Below, piece by piece: positions 36,248 to 46,463 of a stretch of DNA of 64,000 nt. Source of the DNA: Arthonia radiata (Eukaryota; Ascomycota; Arthoniomycetes; Arthoniales; Arthoniaceae). The DNA lies in assembly GCA_002989075.1 (NCBI GenBank), contig PSQN01000016.1, positions 186,001 to 250,000 of the forward strand, written 5' to 3'. Position 1 is the stretch's first letter, and the number at the start of each line of letters is the position of its first letter. The position numbers and the translations under genes were made by a program. The notes below the pieces were generated by a model. The model was not told the DNA's origin. It did no database searches and worked only from the letters and a program-made list of their open reading frames with translations.

Positions 36248-38461
36248 TGGGATTGTGTGGGGGTGGGAGAGAAAATGTGCGGAGACGCTGTGCGGTCAAG
36301 ACGTGTGAGAGGGAGCACAAAGGGCGGAGGTGAGCTGGTGGTGGGGGCTGAGGTGCATGTCACAGCATTGCCAATCGGTTATGATACCTCATCTGGGCAG
36401 CCTCAGCCGTATATTGAAAAGTGTTCTGGTATGCGAGGCATCAAATAGTATTGTTGGAGACGGAAAGCTTTCGACGCTCTGAGGAAATTAAATTTCCGCC
36501 CGAGTCAGTCATCCGCCTAGCGTTCCAGCCTTCCATCCTTTCTCCACTCGACGCCTTTGTGTGTACTCCTACTCTGCACTCCAGTTGCCAAATTGCTTTT
36601 CAGAGCTTCACACGATTGGCAGTGCTGACGGTCACTATCTGAATTGTCTTCGCGGGCCGCTCCGCAATCTGAAGTGCTCATCATACCACGCGAACTAAGG
36701 ATTCTGCGTGGTTGACCTACCTATGACTTACATTTTGATGGCGGCCGTAAGACACGCAAATGCACATCAGATCGGCCAACTGGCGCTCGCTGGCAAGAGA
36801 AGAAAAGAAGGCGACAGCTGTGTGAGAAATTTCCATTGCATTGTACATTCGAGAGCTGCCATTTACTCAACAATGTCCGCGCCTTGCCCACGTCCCAGCC
36901 CTTTCCTCACCTTGCCCTCATGACAATGCTGTGACCTCACTCGTCTCGGAATCATCTCTCAAAATGTGAATCTGTGTGACGCAAATTCGTGTCGAACATG
37001 TCGCTTTTTGGGATCTTATAATGAGTCATCTGTCAGCTGTAGTGCAATGGTGAGTAGGCCAGGTAAGCCACACAAGTGTGAAAGACCCTTTTTCCCACAC
37101 CCTGCCCTCAGGTTCGTTCGAATTTTTCGTCAACGCCGAAGCTCAGCTCGAAACACGGACCCTGCTTTGCAGAGTATGGCCTTCACGGGGTCATGGGGAA
37201 TGGGAGGCCTACCTTGATCATGTAGTTGCCAGACAGTCGATGATGAAAGAAATGCTTGCAACCATCGAGGACTCCCCGAGGTGTGTTGTGCATATCCGTT
37301 GCGTAGCGAGGGCTGCTTTGAAGCCTCAGCAATTGTGCTGGATGACTTCTCTGAGACTGGTCTGTAAGGGAGCGCGATGCTAGGTGGGATTATTGTCAAA
37401 GGAGGGAGTGTAGTCGAAAGTGAATCAGGAAATGTGTCCCACAGCGTCGAAGACCATGTATGGCGCGTGTGAACGAAGCTTCCAGATGAGTGAGTTGCGC
37501 TGCGAGGATCAAAGCGAAGAAGAGAAGGCTTGATGAGCAGCGGCGGGAAGGCGTGCAGAGAATGGTGAGATGCGAAGAGTGCCTTTGGCAGATAATGAGG
37601 AGATGAGGTTGAGAAAGTGGAAGAGGGAGAGGACTCAATCTTAAACAAATCGCTGTTGCTAAGCTAACGACAGAGTCAAGGGTGCGGTCCTTCCTCGAAC
37701 GCTGTTTCGACCTCTGGAGTAGAAGGTGCTTAGGTTGCCCGAGCTCATTAGGGGAAGAGCAGCTGCTGTTGCGAGGGAAATACAACCTCAACTAGCAGCG
37801 ACCGTCTTGCTAATGTGGGAGGAGACTGTGGTCAGGCAAGTGCGCTTGCAGTATGGCCGTCAAAGCTGATCTTGCTCACCACAACTAACAAGCTCAAGCA
37901 GTAAGAGCAGTATGCAATGTGGAAGGAACACGTATATCAGGTAAGTGCGCTTCTCAGCAGCGCTACATTACACAGCCATGTCTCGCGTCTGCTGTATTAT
38001 CCAAGAGGGAGCGAAGTGGGCATCTTGGGTATGCATCAGGCTCAGACGACGCTCTCTACGTACTCGAGTCGGTCGCGTTAAGGAGAACTGGCATGTGCAT
38101 CAAACGATACGGCTCTGACGCAAGATGGAACCAAATGCTATCGATTCTAAGGACACAGCTACAAGAGATTGATGGAAGGACATGTGACGCTTAGTGGCAT
38201 TTTCAGAGCACACAGCGTCAAACCATTCTGTACGTGTTCGGAAGCAAACATATATTTCATAGCTTTGTTTTCGACGAATCATGATCGCCTTCAAGACAAT
38301 GTTCAGTCTCAAAATAGGTCCCAGCCACGCAGCCCAATCGATGACAGCTTCGACGACTGTAGGCAGCACAATGCAGCTCCGCTAGTTCTGTTCGCTCAAT
38401 GGCTGACCCTCTTATGGCCGGGATTGTGGCTGTTGCCTCTGGTCAAACTTTGCACGAGTAC
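36248..38461. other. Long intergenic region, no gene supported
   Basis: About 2.2 kb. The left end is the promoter of the coiled-coil gene. Frames such as 37078-37383 (+) and 37130-37648 (-) overlap each other, lack domains and are not supported as genes. No RNA gene or terminal repeat seen. Confidence 0.45.
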
Positions 38462-39430
38462 TCAGCAGAGCGTCCAAAGACCCGCGTCTTCATGAGTCGC
38501 CTCCATCAACGTATCAATCAAGTTGCCCTCCTCCTCGAGCTGAACCACGAAAGTCTCTTGTATTTGTCTGGCTTGTCCAGGACTCTCCATCACCATCACA
38601 TGGTGCAGTGGTACTCCGCTCTCGTCTCGCCTGATCTTCTCTTGTGTTGCTCGTCTGGCGATGCTATCTGCCATCTCGTTGCCGCTGACGCCGGCGTGTC
38701 CTGGAACCCAGAGCAGCTGAATCTGGATGAAGAACATCTTCTCAAGGCGATAGAGCCAAAGGCAGATGCGTTGGCAGATTCTGTACCTGACTGGAAACCC
38801 GAGCTTGAGGTAATCCAGATACAGGGGCGATCCCTCTTGAAACTGCTCGACAGTACGTAGCGCAGACTGAGAGTCGGTGAGAATCTTGATTTTTCTCAGC
38901 GGTACCCCGCCGTGGTCGTCTTCATGCGTCGGTCTGACTCTTGATGAGGCCTCTTCCAATGCTACCTCCAGAGCCTTCTGTATTCCGAACAGCTCAGAGT
39001 CGTCCGTCTCTAGCCCAGGTACATTCAAGCAGTATGCTCTTTGCCTTCACCACTGTGCTTCAAGGTTAGCATAATGGCCACTTCGCTGGCGTGACGAGTA
39101 ATTGCAAGGGTTAATCCGTCAGTCATCCAGCGTGAATGCGCGACTCACCCAATGCCGCCCTTGGGCGGTTCGTCTCCACGCGATGCCAGCTCCACACTCG
39201 GTACGGAGTCCGTTGCGCACGCCCGGCATACGAGCTCTATAGGAGCCATCGGTCCAGATGACAAGCTTGTGTGGGTCGTATGAGGATAGCCGACAATCCT
39301 CTTTTGCTTGAGCGTGCGCGATGTGAGGTTTGGTGCTGTGCTTGATTTGAATTGCACTGCGCCGGTCACATGGCTCTACCAGCCATGTCGGAAGGTCAGG
39401 CGCAAACACTGAAGGGCTTTCGAGAGCCAT
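38462..39430 (-). pseudogene. RNase H-like gene, split and probably decayed
   Basis: Two minus-strand segments carry a type I RNase H domain in order. The first (39430 to about 39141) contains VIWTDGSYRA (first catalytic Asp). The second (39028-38462) contains SELFGIQKALEVALEEA (Glu), KIKILTDSQSALRT (Asp) and LLWVPGHAGVSGNEMADSI (final Asp and the His loop). All four acidic residues are present. Between the segments an intron-like stretch (donor GTGAGT at 39140, branch-like TGCTAAC, acceptor CACAG) exists, but every acceptor leaves the wrong phase or an immediate stop, so the joined frame fails. The GHAGVSGNEMAD style resembles the RNase H of fungal LINEs. It may be a domesticated or orphaned LINE domain, or a host gene recently lost. 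Upstream of 39430 the frame stays open but has no ATG. Confidence 0.6.
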
Positions 39431-40438
39431 ACTTGCGGGTACGTTGTTGGTGAGCTGCACCGAGAGTTCGAAGATGAAAGGCAAGCTTGTCTGACGCGAA
39501 AGGCAAGTGCAGCCTGGAACACATTTTTTTCAGATTGGAAGTCGCAAAGTTGTTACTTTTGGCCACCCCTCTTGCCTCTGTGCTCTGACCTCAAAGGGTT
39601 TCCATCTTTCTCTCACAGGATGCTTCTTCCAGGCAGGGCATCTCCAGTCACTTGTTCGTCATGCGACGAATCGATTAGTCGAACCTCGGGCTTTTGCTCG
39701 CTTGAGGGCAGCTTTCTTTGCTTCGTGGAAGTTGTTGCGTCTTTGCTACTGGTCATGCATTCTCTACTCAGATCCAACAGCAAACGACTCTAGTCACGCT
39801 CACAACGTGACATGCTTAAAGTACAGCATATTATTTCACAGTTCCCCTCGATCACCTTGCGTTGCTGCAACCAATCTCTCGTAAACACTGCGAGTAGCAG
39901 CTTGTGACGAAGATTCACTAAGATCAGACCAGGCGTAACATCCTTCGCCCGTGAAATAATGAAGCCTTCTGGCGAACCTCTATCACTTTCGGCTCGGTAG
40001 TGATTGGAGTGATTTTGCTACACGAAGTGGTAAGTTGGTAAAGAATTGGACTTTACAAGAAAAGCGTGTCTACGGACCTCGATCGACGCCTTTCGGAGCT
40101 CGGAGTCAATGTTGCCATAGTAGCAGCCGTAAAGCTTGTTGAGCGCCGACGCGGGTGCGGAGCTGCCAACAGACCATCATTTCCTTTGCTTTTGCTCACT
40201 GACAAGCGAGGCACTGCGTCTTGCATGAAAGAGTCATCGCAAGAACTACCACGCCCTACGATCCCCCCCCCCGCAGCTTCTACTGTAGCCATCATGAGTC
40301 AAGACGGAGCTACGTACCGTAAGTATAAATAGCATCCCAATGGCAAGACACTAGGCGAAGCATTGGAATATATATTCATACGTGTCTTGTCCTGCGCATT
40401 TCAAAGAATACCTGAAATCTAGACAGTAACTAAACACA
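39431..40438. other. Intergenic region before the GNAT gene
   Basis: About 1 kb with no supported gene. Contains a run of ten C near 40263-40272 and, close to the GNAT start, promoter-like elements. A minus-strand frame at 40053-40295 ends in an RRRSRS-type stretch but shows no domain. Confidence 0.45.
40324..40331 (+). promoter_or_regulatory. TATA box candidate of the GNAT gene
   Basis: TATAAATA about 110 bp before the start codon, with a CCAAT at 40337-40341 and another on the opposite strand at 40361-40366. Motif match only. Confidence 0.4.
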
Positions 40439-41160
40439 ATGCCCTTCGTCCTCGAACAACTCACCCTCGCCAACGTCCACGAAACGGCCGACATCCGCGT
40501 CGACGCCTTTGATGGTAGTCCCGCCCAGCGTGCGATGCGGCCACAAGGCAAGCCACCCTCTGTGTACGAATGGTATAGGAAGAAGCACGCACGGGAGATG
40601 AAGAACGATCCCGGCACGTACTTCATCGGCGTCCGTGACACTACGGACGGGGAGCTCGCAGCATACGGACAGTGGCAGCGTGATCTAGCCACCGATCGCG
40701 CAGCAGCCGCAGGCAAAGAACAGGGCGAGTGTGAAAAATACTCACCGGACAGTAACGTCGCTTGTCAGCGCGACTTCTGGGATCTGTTGCATAAGAGCGA
40801 GAGAGACTTTATGGGGGATACAGATTATTGGCGTGAGTAGCTACGCGTTTCTAATACTTAATCTGTGGATCGGTATTGACGAAGACTGCCGGACCAGACC
40901 TTCAATTACTAACAACAAAGAAGAAATACCAAGGTAAAGGCCTGGCAACCATGATTCTTCGGTGGGGACAGGAGCAAGCAACCAAGGAGCACTTACCTGC
41001 TTACTTGGACTCAACAGAAGAAGGACGGCGGGCTTACGACAAGGCTGGTTTTGTTCCTGGACCGGAATGGACGATTGATTTCATGCCGCACGGCGTGCAT
41101 CACCTAAATACGCAGTGGCCAATGCGATGGACGCCGCCGGCGATGAACGGTTCAGCATAG
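40439..41160 (+). CDS. GNAT-family N-acetyltransferase
   Basis: Exons 40439-40832 and 40898-41160 with a 65-bp intron (donor GTGAGT, acceptor GGACCAG) give 218 residues. The splice forms YWHLQLLTTKKKYQGKGLA, the strand-loop of the GNAT fold. Y142-QGKGLA-148 is the acetyl-CoA pyrophosphate-binding Q/R-x-x-G-x-G/A motif. It is followed by a helix (TMILRWGQEQA) and the usual late segment AYLDSTEEGRRAYDKAGFVP. The length and layout match fungal GNATs that acetylate small molecules or amines. The substrate cannot be deduced. The alternative of stopping at 40840, without splicing, would lose the cofactor site. Its stop codon is 47 bp from that of TRP4, which converges from the other strand. Confidence 0.85.
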
Positions 41161-41207
41161 AGCGGGGGTTGAACTCACTGTTTCATTCCATCTTCGGCTC
41201 ATGCTAT

Positions 41208-42537
41208 CTACAGCTCATTCGACACCTCCGCGAACTTCGTCACCATCTCCCAGCCTTTACCGCTCTCCACCGCCTGCCTAGCCAACCTCACGCCTTCTTT
41301 CCATCGCCCGCCGGCAGGTCCATGGTCCAGCACCACCTCCCCACCATCGCCAAACGCACTCTTTTCCGTATTCACAATCCCACTCACCACGAACAGCGCC
41401 GCTGTATTCATCAGCACGAACTGTAGCACCGGATCTTCCGCAGGCATCGCCCCAGTCAAAAGCAAATGCATGATCTCCGCATTGTCCGCTGGCTTCTTCC
41501 CCGGTCCAACTTCAGACAACGCATGCCTCTGCAGTCCAAAGTCCTCGGGCGCCAGCTTGAAATACTGTATGCCCGTCTCTTTGTGCCCGCTCTCTGTGTC
41601 GTGATCGGTGAGCCAGGCGCAGTGGGTGGGGCCAGCGCAGGATATCTCATCGAGATCTTCGTCCCCGCACACGACCATGGCCTTCTTGACGCCGTTCATT
41701 CTGAGTGCCTGTGCAAATACGGGAACAAGAGACGTATTCTTCACGCCGATGATGCGCGCTTCCATGCCGCTGTTTGCGGGGTTTGTGAGGGGTCCTAAGA
41801 GGTTGAAGATGGTGGGATGTGGCAGCTCTCTTCGCGTGCCGGCAACGTGCGCAAGACCCTTATGGAAGTTCGCGGCGAAGAGGAAGCCGTAGTTTGTGCG
41901 TTCGTAGACGGACGGGAGGGTGGAGGGTGTGATGTTGGAAAGTTGCGGCTTAGAGGGTGTGCGGAGGAGGGAAAGGACGTCGGAGGAGCCGGAGAGGGAG
42001 GTTGAGGCGCGGTTGCCGTGTTTGGCTATTAGCAGGAGGGAAGAGGCGAGAATGGAGGAAGCGGTGCTGATGTTGAAGGTGGAGTGGCCGTCGCCGCCAG
42101 TACCAACGATATCGCACTGTTGAGAGGTGTCAGTCGTTGCTGTAAGTAGAGGCGAGTAGGGGACATACAAGACCACCATGATAATTGCCGTGGCTGATGT
42201 TGCGAGACTTGATGGCTTGCTTGAGCTTATGTGTGTCCGGCAGCTCAGCGGCGTCGGTCATCACGCGGGCGCATTCTTTCAGCACTGCTGGGTGCTGGTC
42301 CAGACCAGTCAGGTGGAGGTCGTGGAGTAGTATAGCGGTTTGTACGGATGTGATCTCGTTGGTGAATACTTGTGAAACAGCCAAGGCGATCTCTTCAACA
42401 AGACCGTGCGAGATGTCCTCAGTAGGATTCTTGACGAGAGGCTCGAGCTGCTTAAGGAGTGGATTAATGGTCACCGGCGCCGCGGCAGGCGGCTCTACAG
42501 GTTGCGACGACATGACCATGTTATACACGTGAATCAT
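41208..42537 (-). CDS. TRP4: Anthranilate phosphoribosyltransferase
   Basis: Exons 42537-42169 and 42116-41208 are separated by a 52-bp intron (donor GTATGT, acceptor CAACAG), giving 425 residues. Splicing joins YHGGL to CDIVGTGGDG. Family motifs are clear: the PRPP-binding GTGGDG at 128-133, STFNIST, KHGNRASTSLSG from 155, FHKGLAHVAGTRRELPHPT, NLLGPLTNP and DEISCAGPTH. The enzyme transfers phosphoribose from PRPP to anthranilate in the second step of tryptophan synthesis and is normally cytosolic. The first ATG (MIHVYNM) is used here. Starts at the two following methionines (MVMSSQ) are also possible. The N-terminal domain begins at INPLLKQL. No other trp gene is nearby, as usual for fungi. 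Confidence 0.95.
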
Positions 42538-43027
42538 CGGATGTGTTGTTGGAACTTAAAAAGGCAGGGGATTGGAGGAGGTTGATATGGAAGGAGGGCA
42601 TCTCGTTATTGCGGGCCAAGGACGGAAGAGCTTATGAATCAGCATGAGGAACACAAGCTGTCATCTTCGACAGCGTAAACATGGGGTCACGCTGGTCGCA
42701 TGCTACTGACGGCGCGTCGTGTCCTGCCGGCGCAGTGGGGCAATGTCGCGATGGAAAGGATGGATCGAAGTGGACATCTGGCTGCAAACACGCGATACTG
42801 TTAGGGTTGCTGGACCTTCCCTCTTGGCATACTACCCCAATGGAGCTTAGCGGGTTGGGAGGGTATGAGCAGACACGCAGAGGAGAGTGCTGCTATTTCC
42901 CCTACGCCTTAGCGAGCATCCACGTTACGGATGTCGCTCCGCCACTCCAGCACAGGAGTCTCGGTATGCCCTCGAAAGGGGATAGAAAATTCTACATGTG
43001 GGATTGCCTCTGGACCTTCCTCTGCAC
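42538..43027. other. Promoter region of TRP4
   Basis: Nearly 0.5 kb between the TRP4 start and the stop of the M48-like gene, both on the minus strand. I looked for a TGACTCA-type site of the general amino-acid control regulator and did not find one. No other feature seen. Confidence 0.45.
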
Positions 43028-43998
43028 TCAACATAGCGGTCCATGACGACACATTTTGTTATAGCTATGCGCCCACAGTTTCATCATGGCCGGTGAATTC
43101 TTTGAACATGCCTCCAAACGCTGCTGAGGTGACGGTGTGTAAATCGTTCCGAGCTTGTAAGTTTCTTGCTCGGCTTGCAGACTCCAGAAGCCTTGCATGA
43201 TTGAAGGCATTATGCCTGCCCTCGCCAGCAATACCATCCCCAGATAGTCGGCTTCGAACTCACGTTGCCACCACCAACGCCGTAACAGGCCCGGCGCCCG
43301 CTTCCCTGCCACCACCACGCCCAGCCATCGAACAGGAAACATCGTGAGCGGAACCATCGCAGCCAACAACAGACACCGGTCTTGAAAGTATTGCCCGCCC
43401 ATAACGCGGGCAAGCTCTCGAGCCATGACGGCGGGTAGAAATATGGCTGACCTTTGATGAGTAAAGACGATTGGGTGAAGTCCTATAACGGGGTAGTGCT
43501 GTATAGGGTCTGAGTGCGGGAAGCACCAACGAAAGCTGCCCCACATTGGCCCTGCGCTGTCGAGGATTTCGATCTGGACACGTGGCAACTCATATCGATC
43601 CAGATTGCTCATGAGAGTCTCGAGCAGGCTTTGAGCCTCCACCAACCGTCTGTCAGCGGTTCTTTCATTCTTGATTCCTTCGATGTCATGTAGTAGAGGC
43701 GCGACCGTAGTTCTATGCCAAAACTTGGCACCAAACCTGTCGTCACGGGTGCTGACCAGACAGTCGTCTTCGTAAATGGATCGAACACGGGTCTCACTTC
43801 AGCATACAGTGTGACTAATGCGACAATACCAAGTCCCCGCAGGGAAGCAGCCAGGAGCTGCCGTAGCGTGTTCCGCACCAACTGCTTGCTGGAGGACTGG
43901 AAAGTAATGACGATGACTCTGCCAATTCGGGGTATAACAAGGGATGTGAACAGTGCAGGCTGATATCCTGAGGCTCCCTGCTGACTCAGCGAACTCAT
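43028..43998 (-). CDS. M48 (Oma1-type) peptidase relative lacking HExxH
   Basis: Proposed exons 43998-43798 and 43723-43028 with a 74-bp intron (donor GTGAGA, acceptor GCCAAG) give 298 residues in phase. Exon 1 has a hydrophobic stretch (SLRGLGIVALVTLY), a likely membrane segment. The second half matches M48 layout: AVMARELARVMGG where family members have AHELAH, a hydrophobic segment (CLLLAAMVPLTMF), and REFEADYLGMVLLARAGI, which keeps the ExxxD glutamate (E222, D226). The two zinc histidines are replaced by R169 and R173, and the usual late HP motif reads TPSPQQRLEA. It should therefore not be an active zinc protease. A paralogue on the opposite strand (44788-45813) aligns with it without gaps around the active site. 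Family inferred from motifs. The first intron is the least certain part. Confidence 0.6.
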
Positions 43999-44787
43999 AT
44001 TGCAACTACGACGCAGGCTCTGAAGGGGTCGACACTGATGCTGCGAGCTTTGAGATAGTGTAGGGCCGCTGTTACGTGCAGTGCCTCGCGAAAATGCACG
44101 TTACACAAGACGCCTACAGGGCATTTTTGTGTCACCGCGGAACGCCGTGTGCCCACATCAGCAATAACTTATGCTCTCCGTTGCAACGATCCACCGTTGG
44201 CAAGTCAATATATGTCTAGACATCGTCCGCAATCAAAGAGCAGACAGCGTTGAAATGCTCATCACGGCGCGAAATCACGTCGCCATCACGCGCTCGCGCA
44301 TACGCACACGAGGACTTCTTGGCGAGCTGCGTGGATGTCGAGGCTATTCTAAAGACAACACGAGGACAAAATTTCCATAATTCCAGAGCTCATACTCGAG
44401 CTTTACATGGTGATTCCTCTGTCAGCGAAGCTCTCGCCCGCAGGGAAGTCAATCGAGCGGATCTGGCCTTCCCGGTATCAACATCACTAGGATCCAAACC
44501 GCTTACGTAAAATCTGGACCGATACTGCTAAGGGATTTTATAAACCGGTTAGTATTGTGGCCTGTTCATAGAGCTAGCAAGGTACAAAACTGGGCTAGAT
44601 AAGGTCTTATACCTTATAAGCGTAGAACGGATACAGAACTATACGTTAAAGGCCTAAACTAAACCCTACTATAACTACGAAGACGAAAACCGGACCGCTT
44701 TAAGCGGTTAGAAACCGGAACATTTCATTAGGAACCGCTCCATTAACTTCACTGCTCACCCCTGTCAGCGAACCGACGATCCTACTT
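43999..44787. other. Spacer between the two M48 paralogues, with a small AT-rich insert
   Basis: Head-to-head intergenic region between the minus-strand and plus-strand M48-like genes, expected to hold both promoters. Within it, 44497-44709 has 9-bp inverted ends (AACCGCTTA and TAAGCGGTT) and an AT-rich, TA-rich interior unlike its surroundings, suggesting a short decayed insertion. Confidence 0.45.
44497..44709. mobile_element. Candidate MITE-like insertion
   Basis: About 213 bp bounded by the perfect 9-bp inverted repeat AACCGCTTA/TAAGCGGTT. The right end also forms a local palindrome (CCGCTT-T-AAGCGG). The interior is richer in TA than the flanks, like the decayed repeats outside the island. 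No coding capacity and no clear target duplication. Confidence 0.3.
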
Positions 44788-45813
44788 ATGCTACTTGGCC
44801 CACGGGCATACTTCGCCTTTTGCGGAGCGGTTCGCTTCCTAAGCCACTTGTCGCGCAGAGAAAGATACGTCAAACCGATTACAGGACGCAGAGTCAGAGT
44901 TGCGTCTCTCGACACCCAACGCTGCACACAGGAGGCTACCAACTTGAGGCTCGCTAAGTTCGCGCATCGTTTCCCCAGAAACAGCAGACTCAGGACAGCT
45001 TTGGATATGCTCGATATCAACCGCGAGGCGCGCATAGTATCCGACGAAGAGTAAGTAAGATCTTGCTACCCCGAAGCATTCAGAACATTTTCGCAGTTGA
45101 CGGCCTGCAAGGAGATCCCTGGCAGACAATGCTCACTTAGCACCTTATCAGTCACAGAATGTTGAGCGAACTTCAAGAGACTCTGACCAGACTTTTGAAT
45201 GGTATGGATCGCGAGCAGCTGCCACCGATTCAATTGAAAGTTCTTCGCTGGTCTGCTTGTTCGAAAGCTTGCGCACTCACTGTTCCTGATTCGACACCCA
45301 CAAAGCGTGGGAAAGTGGTGATTGGAGTCTCAGCCAAGTTGTTTGGGTATGACTGACATCTCAGAATCAAAGCGCCGATACTAGCACACGAGCTTTCCCA
45401 TGCACTCGCAGATCACACGGGACACGGCTTTTTACGTCTTCACCTTGGGGTCAGCCTTCTCATTGCGATGCCTGTACTTTGGCCAGCTGTGGCCATTTTG
45501 ATACATGGGATCATATCTGGCAGGTTTAGATCTCCATGGCCACGATTCTCTAAGAAGAATGAATATGAGGCGGATTACATGGCGATGATACTGCTAGCAA
45601 GAGCGGGATTTGAACCCTGGCTGGGACGTTGATCACCTGAAAGCCATCCGCGAAGAGGACAAAATTGGAGTGCATAACAAGGAAAGGCTTTTCAGTTCTC
45701 ACCCTCCTATTTCCAAGCGGATTGAGGCACTGGATAAGCGAATACACGAAGGCGTGAACATTTGGCGCGGTACTCAAATTCAACATCCGCATGACATCAA
45801 CATGATGGCGTAG
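44788..45813 (+). pseudogene. Broken M48 (Oma1-type) metallopeptidase paralogue
   Basis: Exon 1 (44788-45050) ends at a good donor (GTAAGT). A 107-bp intron to 45157 restores VSDEEMLSELQETL, homologous to the minus-strand copy. The active site is intact: APILAHELSHALADH (HExxH) and NEYEADYMAMILLARAGF (ExxxD). The tail holds SSHPPISKRIEALDKRI, the usual HP-R segment. However an in-frame TGA lies at 45354-45356, 12 codons before the HExxH, where the sister gene aligns without a gap. Near 45605-45640 the frame shifts by one base between AGFEP and DHLKAIREED. So it is most likely a pseudogene, or the assembly has errors. If it were whole it would be about 300 residues, membrane-anchored, of the Oma1 type that acts in mitochondrial quality control. 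Confidence 0.65.
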
Positions 45814-46463
45814 CTTGATCTCTGAGCGCTTGCTCTGGAAGCCTTGCTGTGAATGAGAGGTCGGCACTGCAGACTGGACTTGCTCAAAGACAATGGTCCT
45901 GATCAGCTATCGGGTTGGGGGAAATGACAAGATAGATAGGATGCTCAAATAGATGATATCTAGCAGACTCTATAGAGTCAATCTAGAGGTGTATTTTCAT
46001 GCTAGAGACCACTTTGCGGAATGAACGGTTGAAGATTGGTCGGCTCATCCGCAACGTATTTTGAACTGTGGGGCTCCTCGACGGTCACCTCCCCAATCGT
46101 CAAAAAGGCCTGAACCGTCGGTGTGTTCTTGAGGCGATTCTGGAACACGCAATTTCTGCGCAGACAAGAAGTTATTTATTGAAACTTCTTTGCGTATTTT
46201 GTATACTCTGTTACAGGTTCGCTACCGATTGATGCTGATGTAACGCACAGAAGCTCACGGGTATGCTCATTTCGCTGCGAACATGCTTCAGTGGATGCTG
46301 AGACCAGTAATGCTGAATTGTTGTAAGGTGTGTTACTTTCTTATTTTGACTGCTTGCGTTGCTCATAATTTGATGATACAGACAGAGCGAAGTGGGACAG
46401 CGCCCTCATCATTCGCTTTGCGTCGTAGTCCCTCTCCTTCGGCAGTTTCGAGAGCACCCTCAG
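45814..46463. other. Intergenic region downstream of the PAP2 gene
   Basis: About 0.65 kb between the end of the M48 pseudogene and the convergent stop of the PAP2 gene. No gene, RNA or repeat recognised. Confidence 0.45.

Noticed and set aside
37078-37648. Overlapping frames on both strands (101 and 172 codons)
   Set aside because: They overlap each other in opposite directions, lack splice context and show no recognisable domain.
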